Of a stretch of 8,918 nucleotides of DNA, positions 1 to 5,461 are shown in pieces (the stretch's first letter is position 1; every line of letters begins with the position of its first letter). The DNA is taken from positions 1-8,918 of the forward strand of contig JAFWRL010000208.1 of NCBI GenBank assembly GCA_017520105.1. The letters run 5' to 3'. A program made the position numbers and the translations under genes. Source of the DNA: Fibrobacter sp. (GTDB lineage: Bacteria > Fibrobacterota > Fibrobacteria > Fibrobacterales > Fibrobacteraceae). The notes beneath the pieces were generated by a model. That model was not told where the DNA came from, did not search any database, and saw only the letters and a list, made by a program, of their open reading frames with translations.

Positions 1-1318
1 CATCCTTGATTTCCTTACGCTGATAGAACCCCACACCACTATAAACTTTGTATGGAATATTTTCGGCCATCAAGGCTTCTTCGACGGAACGTGACTGCGA
101 ATGCATTCGGTACAGCACCGCGATATCCTTATAGTGGGTTCCACCGCCCGCAAGCTTATTCTGCACGGAGTTTTGCACGGCATTCTGGATACGTTCCACA
201 ATCCATTTTGCCTCTTCGCGCGTGTTCTTGGCATGGTAAAACACGGGCGTTTTTCCGCCGATGCGAACGGGCCTCAAAACCTTTTCAATTCTGAACTCAT
301 TGTTCTTGATAACTGCATCAGGGACCTTTAAAATACTCGGCGTAGAACGATAATTATTCTGCAACAAAATAGTCTTTGTTCCCTTGTGGAACTGATCAAA
401 TTCCAAAATTCGATTCACATCAGCACCGCGCCAACCATAAATCGTTTGGTCTGGGTCACCCACTACAAATAAATTCTTATGATAACTAGAGAGCAAATCC
501 GCCAGCTGGTATTGTTGCCCGTCGATGTCCTGATACTCATCGACCATCACGTACATCATCCGCTTGCGCCACTTGTCAAGCTGTTCCGGGAAATTTTCCA
601 GGATGTAAAGCGTGACCAGAATTAGATCATCAAAATCCAATGCGTAATTCTTTTTTTGTTCGTAAAGATAGCGGTAGTAAACCTTCATCCACTTGTCATC
701 GGCCATGTCCGACAGTTCTAGCAAATGATCTATGGGCGTTTCGCGGTTTTCCTCGTGGCGGTCCACACTTTGACCATTCGCATTCTCCGAAGGCAGTTCC
801 GCAAACAGCGAAACGTAATCCAAATCATTCGCCTTGCGGCCCCCGATAAAATCAAGAACACTACTGATTTTCAAATCCTTAAGCGAAAAACCCAAATCCG
901 CATACGCCTTTCGCAACAGAGACTTCTGGTCGTCCTCATCCAGAATCATAAATTCCTTCGGGTAGTTGAGCACGTGAATTTCTTCTCGCAAGAAACGCAC
1001 ACAGAACCCGTGAAACGTCGAAATGTAGCCGCTATCGTCCCCGCCGAGAATCGAACGGATACGTTTTTTCATTTCGTTCGCGGCCTTGTTCGTGAACGTC
1101 ACGCAAAGGATGTTCGAAGGCGAAATTCCCATTTCCTTCACGAGATACAGATAGCGGTGCGTGAGCGTCCGAGTCTTGCCGGAACCTGCGCCAGCCACCA
1201 CGCGCACGTAGCCTTCGGTCGTCTCGACGGCCTCCAGTTGTTCCTTGTCCAATCGGGAACGCTCCCATTCCAGGGATTTCTCAATAACAACGTCTTTTGT
1301 TTCTTGGGAGAGAGCCAT
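1..1318 (-). CDS. uvrD: UvrD/PcrA-family ATP-dependent DNA helicase, N-terminal part (C-terminus beyond left edge)
   Basis: Superfamily 1A 3'-5' DNA helicase, a cytoplasmic motor used in excision repair, mismatch repair and removal of proteins from DNA. The reading frame runs unbroken from ATG at 1318 to the left edge, giving 439 residues; family members are usually about 700-750 aa, so domains 1A, 1B and part of 2A are present. Visible motifs: Walker A AGAGSGKT (residues 42-49), motif Ia CVTFTNKAANEM, STFHGFC, the DFDDL element, Walker B VDEYQD (D260-E261), motif III GDPDQTIYGWRGAD (287-300), motif IV region NNYRS (321-325) and, near the cut, a YSGVGFYQRKEIKD stretch typical of UvrD/PcrA. 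The start was chosen because it is an ATG about 20 residues before the Q-like motif, as in relatives. No strong Shine-Dalgarno is seen; a TATATT box lies 46 bp upstream (1365-1370) without a clear -35. UvrD, PcrA and Rep cannot be separated without the C-terminus. Confidence 0.95.
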   Translation of the reverse strand, partial: MALSQETKDVVIEKSLEWERSRLDKEQLEAVETTEGYVRVVAGAGSGKTRTLTHRYLYLVKEMGISPSNILCVTFTNKAANEMKKRIRSILGGDDSGYISTFHGFCVRFLREEIHVLNYPKEFMILDEDDQKSLLRKAYADLGFSLKDLKISSVLDFIGGRKANDLDYVSLFAELPSENANGQSVDRHEENRETPIDHLLELSDMADDKWMKVYYRYLYEQKKNYALDFDDLILVTLYILENFPEQLDKWRKRMMYVMVDEYQDIDGQQYQLADLLSSYHKNLFVVGDPDQTIYGWRGADVNRILEFDQFHKGTKTILLQNNYRSTPSILKVPDAVIKNNEFRIEKVLRPVRIGGKTPVFYHAKNTREEAKWIVERIQNAVQNSVQNKLAGGGTHYKDIAVLYRMHSQSRSVEEALMAENIPYKVYSGVGFYQRKEIKD

Positions 1319-1442
1319 ACGCAACCTGCACCGCAATTAGTGAACATTTGTTTTACTGCACAAAAATATAGCAAATCTTTTTTGATTGCCTAGAAATAGA
1401 ATTCAAAGAATAGATAAGTCTCTAATTTTTACATACAAGAAC

Positions 1443-1468
1443 ATCCCGCCGGTGAATGCCGACGGGAT
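1443..1468 (-). terminator. Imperfect hairpin downstream of the fumarase gene, possible weak terminator
   Basis: Two 10-base arms (1443-1452 and 1459-1468) pair at nine of ten positions, with one C/A mismatch at 1449/1462, around the loop TGAATG. In the direction of fumarase transcription (leftward) it is followed by a U-rich but interrupted stretch (GTTCTTGT), so it would be a modest intrinsic terminator. It sits about 75-100 bp after the fumarase stop and about 125 bp before the helicase start, where a transcript end is expected. It could instead be a processing or mRNA-stability hairpin. Confidence 0.5.
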
Positions 1469-1488
1469 TATAAATTAGACTCGGGTCT

Positions 1489-1530
1489 GGATCCTTCGAC
1501 TTCGCCCAAAGGGCTCCGCTCAGGATGACA
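1489..1530. repeat. Imperfect palindromic intergenic element, resembles dispersed 'ATCCT...AGGAT' repeats
   Basis: A 42-bp GC-rich element in AT-rich spacer. Outer arms ATCCT (1491-1495) and AGGAT (1522-1526) are inverted, and the centre contains GCCC-AAA-GGGC, so the whole can fold into an interrupted stem-loop. Its wording (TGTCATCCTGAGC on the minus strand, CGAAG near the other end) matches, from memory, a class of short repeats scattered between genes in many bacterial genomes. It begins 10 bp after the fumarase stop codon, so it lies in the 3' end of that transcript. Only one copy is in this window, so repeat status is inferred. Confidence 0.5.
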
Positions 1531-1540
1531 CTGTGGGTGA

Positions 1541-3178
1541 CTAAATCAGCCCTTCGAAGAAATTGTTTCCCTTGTCATCGACCAAGATGAAGGCAGGGAA
1601 GTCCTTGATGGTAATCTTGCGGATGGCTTCCATGCCGAGTTCCGGGAAGGCCACGATGTCGTTCGAAAGGATGTTCTGTTCGGCGAGGATGGCTGCCGGG
1701 CCGCCGATAGAGCCGAGGAAGAATCCACCGTACTTCTTGCAGGCGTCGGTCACGTCCTGGCTGCGGTTGCCCTTCGCGACCATGATCATCGAAGCGCCCT
1801 TGCTCTGGAAGCGCATCACGTACGGGTCCATGCGGTTAGCCGTCGTCGGGCCGAAGCTACCGGTGGGCATGCCTGCCGGAGTCTTGGCCGGGCCGGCGTA
1901 GTAAATCGGGTGATCGGACACGACCTTCAATACGGTCTTTTCTTCGTCCGTGAGTTCTTCGCCGCGTTCCTGCTTGTCGAAGATTTCGGCAATCTTCGCA
2001 TGAGCCATGTCGCGGGCCACAATCATCGTGCCCTTGAGGGAGAGACGAGTCTTCACCGGATACTTGGTGAGGTCGGCGAGCACATCCTTCATCGGACGGT
2101 CGAGATCGATTTCAACGGCCGGAGCGAGGTTCACGGCGTTGCCTGTCGGGATGTAGTTTTCCGGATGGTGTTCCATCTTTTCGAGCCAGAGGCCGTTCTC
2201 GTCAATCTTTGCCTTGATGTTACGGTCAGCAGAGCAGCTCACGCCGATAGAAACCGGGCAGCTTGCAGCGTGACGCGGAGCGCGAATCACGCGAACATCG
2301 TGCACAAGGTACTTGCCGCCGAACTGAGCGCCAATGCCCGTCTTCTGGCAAATGTGGAGAACCTTTTCTTCCATTTCGAGGTCGCGGAAGATACGGCCGC
2401 CTTCGGAACCGCTCGTCGGAATATCGTCGAGGTAGCCGCAGCTAGCGAGCTTCACCATGTGCGTGTTCATTTCGGCAGAGGTACCGCCAATCACGATGGC
2501 GAGGTGGTACGGAGGGCAAGCGGCTGTACCGAGAGTCTTCACCTTTTCGGCGAGGAACTTTTCCAAGGACTTCGGGTTGAGGAGCGCCTTGGTCATGGGC
2601 CAGTAGTAAGTCTTGTTGGCAGAGCCACCGCCCTTAGCGACGAAGAGGAACTTCATTTCGGCACCTTCTTCGGCGTGGATGTCGATCTGAGCCGGGAGGT
2701 TGCAACCCGTGTTCTTTTCTTCGTACATCGTAAGCGGGGCAATCTGGCTGTAGCGAAGGTTCTTCGTGGTGTAAGCGTTGTAGATACCTTCAGAAATCGC
2801 TTCGGCATCGTCAAAACCAGTCCAGACCTGCTGGCCCTTGTGGGCAACGCAGATTGCCGTACCGGTGTCCTGGCAGAACGGAAGAATGCCCTTAGCGGCA
2901 ACGCATGCGTTCTTGAGCATGGTGAGGGCGACAAACTTGTCGTTATCGGAAGCTTCCGGATCCTGGAGAATCTTGGCGACCTTGGCCGTGTGGGCCGGAC
3001 GCAGGCAGAATTCCACTTCTTCGAAAGCAGCCTGGGCGATCTTCGTGAGCGCCTCGGGGGCGATTTTCAGAATTTTCTTGCCTTCGAATTCGGCGACAGA
3101 AACGCCATCTTTACCGAGGTTTACGTATTCGGTAGTATCTTCACCGTGCTGGACGGTTGCTTCGTATTTGAATGCCAT
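1541..3178 (-). CDS. fumA: Fumarate hydratase class I, Fe-S dependent, fused alpha-beta form
   Basis: Cytoplasmic [4Fe-4S] enzyme interconverting fumarate and (S)-malate. The 545 residues match the full length of the single-chain FumA/FumB type (E. coli FumA is 548). The alpha part (about 1-340) carries three expected cluster cysteines: C102 in [10 protein letters not shown]221 in [14 protein letters not shown] and C315 in [11 protein letters not shown], each offset by three from E. coli C105, C224 and C318. The beta part (about 370-545) has [61 protein letters not shown] and [12 protein letters not shown]. The ATG at 3178 is preceded by AAGGA with a 4-nt spacer on the minus strand. In succinate-producing anaerobes this step runs malate to fumarate, feeding fumarate reductase; that role is inferred here. 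It is not tightly linked to either neighbour. Fe-S fumarases are oxygen-sensitive, which fits an anaerobe. Confidence 0.97.
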   Translation of the reverse strand: MAFKYEATVQHGEDTTEYVNLGKDGVSVAEFEGKKILKIAPEALTKIAQAAFEEVEFCLRPAHTAKVAKILQDPEASDNDKFVALTMLKNACVAAKGILPFCQDTGTAICVAHKGQQVWTGFDDAEAISEGIYNAYTTKNLRYSQIAPLTMYEEKNTGCNLPAQIDIHAEEGAEMKFLFVAKGGGSANKTYYWPMTKALLNPKSLEKFLAEKVKTLGTAACPPYHLAIVIGGTSAEMNTHMVKLASCGYLDDIPTSGSEGGRIFRDLEMEEKVLHICQKTGIGAQFGGKYLVHDVRVIRAPRHAASCPVSIGVSCSADRNIKAKIDENGLWLEKMEHHPENYIPTGNAVNLAPAVEIDLDRPMKDVLADLTKYPVKTRLSLKGTMIVARDMAHAKIAEIFDKQERGEELTDEEKTVLKVVSDHPIYYAGPAKTPAGMPTGSFGPTTANRMDPYVMRFQSKGASMIMVAKGNRSQDVTDACKKYGGFFLGSIGGPAAILAEQNILSNDIVAFPELGMEAIRKITIKDFPAFILVDDKGNNFFEGLI

Positions 3179-3192
3179 AGTTTCCTTTTTTT

Positions 3193-3222
3193 AGACGAGA
3201 GACGAGAGACGAAAGACGAGAG
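3193..3222. repeat. 7-bp tandem repeat AGACGAG, about 4.3 copies, in the fumarase leader
   Basis: Copies at 3193-3199, 3200-3206, 3207-3213 (AGACGAA variant) and 3214-3220, plus AG. On the fumarase message this reads as CTCGTCT repeats ending about 14 nt before the start codon, just upstream of the A-rich ribosome binding site. Inverted echoes, CTTTCGTCT, occur at 3261-3269 and 3281-3289. The repeat could arise by slippage; any regulatory role is unproven. Confidence 0.85.
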
Positions 3223-3264
3223 TGTTTGCACATGCGAAGCATCACTATCCATTCTTATATCTTT

Positions 3265-3499
3265 CGTCTGTAGGGCAGTTCTTTCGTCTAATCCTGTGGT
3301 TAGTGATTTGTGATTAGGGATTAGGCAACAGGAATTTGGCTTTAGGTTCATAAACATGCGGCTATACCGCCTAACTCACCTAAGGCCTACAACCTACTAC
3401 CTAAGACCTCATTTCGTTACTTCATGTATAAAGATAATTCTTTCACTTGTCGTCTGCAGGGCCAAAGGTTCGTTCATTCGTCTAATTTTGTGATTAGGG
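3265..3499 (+). repeat. Degenerate direct repeat pair (3265-3319 and 3451-3499)
   Basis: Two segments share three blocks in the same order: CGTCTGyAGGGC (3265-3276; 3451-3462), TTCGTCTAAT (3283-3292; 3477-3486) and TTGTGATTAGGG (3308-3319; 3488-3499). Distances between blocks differ by insertions, so they are diverged copies. This suggests a local duplication or two members of a dispersed intergenic family. No coding potential is seen in either. Confidence 0.65.
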
Positions 3500-3646
3500 T
3501 GTTTTCGGCGCGGTTGGCTATAACAGTCATTTCTTAACTCAACCTTAGTAAATAATTAATCGAAACAAAGAACTCCATTTATCGCCCAATTTCTACACAT
3601 TATCCCCCCCTTTTTGCCAATTTTTTTGACCTTTTTTCCTTTTCAC

Positions 3647-3674
3647 ATGACAAAAATCACACAAGATGTACTAT
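3647..3674 (+). promoter_or_regulatory. Candidate sigma70-type promoter for the Ala-rich protein gene
   Basis: ATGACA (3647-3652; 5 of 6 to TTGACA), a 16-bp spacer and TACTAT (3669-3674; 4 of 6 to TATAAT), placed 46 bp before the start codon and preceded by a T-rich tract. A TTGACC at 3626-3631 is an alternative -35, but no good -10 lies at the right distance. Called by eye only. Confidence 0.35.
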
Positions 3675-3720
3675 TTTTGATAACAAAACAAAAAACTTCT
3701 TTTTCCAAGAGGATTGAATA

Positions 3721-4956
3721 ATGAAAAAAATTCTGCTCGCCACGATGATTTCGGCATCGATGGTTTTCGCTTTTCCATCCCTTAAAAGCGCCACAGAAGC
3801 CACAAAAACAGCTACCGCCAAGGTAGAAAAAGCAGCTGAAGCTCCGGCTGCAGCAGAAGCAAAGGCCGCAGATGCCAAGGCTGCCGCAAAGACTCAGGCA
3901 ACGGACGCCACAGCCGCCGCTAAGGCTCAAGCTAACGACGCAACCTCTGCAGCTAAGGCTCAAGCTAACGACGCCACTGCAGCTGCCAAGGCTCAGGCAA
4001 CAAAGGCCACGGATGCCGCTGCCGCTGCTAAGACACAGGCTACTGACGCCGCCGCTGCCGCAAAGACCCAGGCTACCGATGCCGCTTCTACCGCTAAGGC
4101 TCAGGCAACACAGGCAACGGACGCCGCTGCCGCAGCAAAGGACAAGGCTGTCGATGCAGCCGCTTCCGCAAAGACACAGGCTACCGACGCCGCAGCCGCT
4201 GCCAAGGGCAAGGCCACTGGCGCAGCAACCGCCGCCAAGAGCAAGGCTACCGCCGCTAAGTCCAAGGCCACTGCTGCTAAGGCAAAGGCCGTAGGCGCCG
4301 CCACCGCAGCAAAGACCCAGGCAACGAACGCAGCAACCGCCGCCAAGACCCAAGCAACGGACGCTGCTGCTAACGCTCAGGCTCAGGCAACCGGAGCTGT
4401 CGATGCAGCCAAGGCTCAGGCTTCTGACGCTGTCGCCACCGCCGATGCCGCTAAGACCCAGGCTACTGATGCTGCCGCTAACGCTCAGGCACAGGCCACC
4501 GCAACTGTCGATGGCGCCAAGGTTCAGGCCCTTCAGGCTTCTGCCACAGCAACTCAGACTGTCGAAAACGCTCAGGCCCAAGCCGCTGCCGCTCAGAATC
4601 AGGCAACAGCCACTGTTGACGCCGCTCAGGCTCAAGCTCAGGGCGTAGTCGATTCCACAAAGGCCACAGTCCAGACCCAGGCAGCCGAAGCCCAGGCTCA
4701 AGCCGCAGAAGCCACTGAAGTTCTCGAAGCCAAGACCGAAGCCCCGGTAGATACCGCTGCGCTCGCCAAGGCCGAAGAAGAAAAGAAGGCCGCCGAAGCT
4801 GAAGCTAAGGCCAAGGCCGAAGAAGAACAGAAGAAAGTCGAAGACGAAACCGCTGGCACCGCCAAGTCCGCCGTCATGGACAATCCGTGGGAATTCATCG
4901 CAGTTTCCGCAGCATTCATTGCCTCTGTTCTCGTGATTATCTTCACCGGGGACTAA
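3721..4956 (+). CDS. Ala/Lys/Gln/Thr-rich 11-residue-repeat protein with signal peptide and C-terminal membrane anchor
   Basis: Not a recognised named family. The 411 residues are about 40% Ala, with no Arg, Cys, His or Tyr. Order: signal peptide (1-17, MKKILLATMI then hydrophobic, likely cleaved after VFA); Ala/Lys/Glu-rich linker (18-53); hendecad repeats (about 54-270) of the form AAKTQATDAAA; a looser Gln/Ala-rich stretch (271-337); a charged EEEKKAAEAEAKAKAEEE segment (about 350-375) like TolA's helical domain; and a hydrophobic helix W390-F408 ending in TGD. Topology inferred: exported, periplasmic, anchored in the inner membrane by the C-terminal helix with almost no cytoplasmic tail. 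Composition recalls LEA-3 and other Ala-rich helical rods, so a structural or spacer role is plausible, but function is unknown. AGAGGA lies 7 nt before the ATG. A strong terminator follows, so it is probably monocistronic. The CDS is secure; the role is not. Confidence 0.9.
   Translation: MKKILLATMISASMVFAFPSLKSATEATKTATAKVEKAAEAPAAAEAKAADAKAAAKTQATDATAAAKAQANDATSAAKAQANDATAAAKAQATKATDAAAAAKTQATDAAAAAKTQATDAASTAKAQATQATDAAAAAKDKAVDAAASAKTQATDAAAAAKGKATGAATAAKSKATAAKSKATAAKAKAVGAATAAKTQATNAATAAKTQATDAAANAQAQATGAVDAAKAQASDAVATADAAKTQATDAAANAQAQATATVDGAKVQALQASATATQTVENAQAQAAAAQNQATATVDAAQAQAQGVVDSTKATVQTQAAEAQAQAAEATEVLEAKTEAPVDTAALAKAEEEKKAAEAEAKAKAEEEQKKVEDETAGTAKSAVMDNPWEFIAVSAAFIASVLVIIFTGD
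3880..4530 (+). repeat. Coding tandem repeat, about 20 units of mostly 33 bp (11 residues)
   Basis: Residues 54-270 of the Ala-rich protein. Marker positions K57, 68, 79, 90, 104, 115, 126, 140, 151, 162, 173, 180, 187, 198, 209, Q220, K231, 245, Q256 and K267 are spaced 11, 14 or 7 residues only. Most units use different synonymous Ala codons, so the array is old and selected at protein level. One adjacent pair is nearly identical in DNA: a 23-base match at 3919-3941 and 3952-3974, offset exactly 33 bp, pointing to a newer unit duplication. Confidence 0.9.
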
Positions 4957-4991
4957 TAAGTTCTTTTCAAACGCTTCAAAGCAAATTTAAA

Positions 4992-5018
4992 GGCCGTCCA
5001 CGTGACGGTCTTTTTTTT
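4992..5018 (+). terminator. Rho-independent terminator of the Ala-rich protein gene
   Basis: Stem GGCCGTC (4992-4998) pairs with GACGGTC (5004-5010) over seven positions including one G-T wobble, loop CACGT, followed at once by eight T residues (5011-5018). It lies 35 bp after the stop codon and reads rightward. It separates this gene from the cellulase. Confidence 0.9.
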
Positions 5019-5084
5019 GCGCAGTCCTTACAGTTTAAACAAAGTAGCGATAAACAGTTTCGTGGCGAATTTCCTTATTTGCGT

Positions 5085-5269
5085 TACATACTAAAAGCTC
5101 TTTTGGGGCATTTTGATATGTAATCAGCCATTTGTTATTTTATATGTTACATATTTAAAAGACGTTTTATAAAGTTTAGTATGTAAATTTATCCTAAAAA
5201 TGAGGGGTTTTAGGGTGTTTTTTTTCAAAAAAATGCTTATAAAAGTCAAAAAAACTAATTTAGTATGTA
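5085..5269. promoter_or_regulatory. Cluster of TTTAGTATGTA elements, candidate operator sites
   Basis: The exact 11-mer TTTAGTATGTA occurs at 5175-5185 and 5259-5269 on the plus strand and at 5085-5095 on the minus strand. The two direct copies are 84 bp apart, close to eight helical turns, so they face the same side of DNA. The core TATGTA also occurs at 5117-5122 and, inverted, at 5148-5153 inside ATATGT-T-ACATAT (5142-5154), a 6-bp-arm inverted repeat. Pattern suggests binding sites for a regulator; none is identified. Confidence 0.45.
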
Positions 5270-5340
5270 TTACAACAAAGTATCCAGTATTTCGCACAAA
5301 AAGTCACAAGGGAAAAAATTTGCATAAATCGGGGAACGAT

Positions 5341-5368
5341 TTGAGAACAGAAATAAATTTATTCTAAT
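5341..5368 (+). promoter_or_regulatory. Candidate sigma70-type promoter for the GH9 cellulase gene
   Basis: TTGAGA (5341-5346; 5 of 6 to TTGACA), 16-bp spacer, TCTAAT (5363-5368; 5 of 6 to TATAAT). Transcription would begin near 5375, giving a leader of about 87 nt that includes the whole palindrome at 5420-5439. It is the best-matching pair seen in this spacer, but the AT-rich background makes chance matches likely. Confidence 0.45.
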
Positions 5369-5419
5369 GTAATTCAGCATTAAATAACTTATTTTCATAA
5401 TCAAGACAATACTGTTAGA

Positions 5420-5445
5420 GGGCAAAACATGTTTTGCCCGTTTTT
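5420..5445 (+). promoter_or_regulatory. Perfect 20-bp palindrome with T-run in the GH9 leader (attenuator or operator)
   Basis: GGGCAAAACA (5420-5429) is followed directly by its exact reverse complement TGTTTTGCCC (5430-5439), then G and five T residues (5441-5445). As RNA it forms a stem of about eight pairs with a small loop and U-tract, the shape of an intrinsic terminator, yet it ends only 5 nt before the AAGGAGG of the cellulase. As DNA it is a symmetric site suited to a dimeric repressor. It could also be the end of an upstream transcript. Confidence 0.6.
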
Positions 5446-5450
5446 ACATT

Positions 5451-5457
5451 AAGGAGG
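5451..5457 (+). promoter_or_regulatory. Ribosome binding site that fixes the GTG start of the GH9 gene
   Basis: AAGGAGG, a near-complete Shine-Dalgarno, lies 4 nt before GTG at 5462. No in-frame ATG is found in the signal-peptide region (the ATG at 5491 is out of frame), so this site decides the start. Confidence 0.85.
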
Positions 5458-5461
5458 AATC

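Larger units (their letters stand above)
3179..3720. other. Divergent intergenic region between fumarase and Ala-rich protein genes
   Basis: 542 bp without a credible gene, separating two divergently transcribed genes, so it should contain a promoter for each. Next to the fumarase is a 7-bp tandem repeat; the middle holds two related direct repeats and CCTA-rich low-complexity sequence (about 3369-3410). The right third is AT-rich with C, T and A homopolymer runs and a candidate promoter for the rightward gene. For the fumarase a TATAAG hexamer exists around 3255-3260 on the minus strand, but no convincing -35 accompanies it, so no promoter is called there. Confidence 0.75.
5019..5461. other. 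AT-rich regulatory intergenic region upstream of the GH9 gene
   Basis: 443 bp with no credible gene. It is strongly AT-rich with many A and T runs. It contains three TTTAGTATGTA elements and further TATGTA/TACATA hexamers (5085-5269), a candidate promoter (5341-5368), a palindrome with T-run (5420-5445) and the ribosome binding site AAGGAGG (5451-5457). A 55-codon open frame at 5200-5367 lacks a ribosome binding site and is considered spurious. Confidence 0.75.

Noticed and set aside
725..1393. 222-codon plus-strand frame opposite the helicase gene
   Set aside because: The minus strand has the Walker A and other helicase motifs in one continuous frame; the plus frame resembles no known protein.
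1910..3313. 467-codon plus-strand frame opposite the fumarase gene
   Set aside because: The minus strand encodes a full, highly conserved class I fumarase; the antisense frame has no recognisable domain and is explained by codon bias of the real gene.
3358..3370. Short inverted repeat GCGG-CTATA-CCGC
   Set aside because: Only four base pairs with no U-tract in either direction; too weak to call a terminator or operator.
3643..4701. 352-codon minus-strand frame, Gly/Ser/Cys/Leu-rich, opposite the Ala-rich gene
   Set aside because: It is the mirror of repeated Ala, Lys and Gln codons on the other strand; low-complexity composition, no ribosome binding site, and the plus strand has a signal peptide, membrane helix, ribosome binding site and terminator.
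5200..5367. 55-codon plus-strand open frame (MRGFRVFFFKKMLIKVKK...) in the GH9 upstream region
   Set aside because: No Shine-Dalgarno before its ATG, Lys/Phe-rich wording arises from A and T runs, and it overlaps a TTTAGTATGTA element and the candidate promoter.
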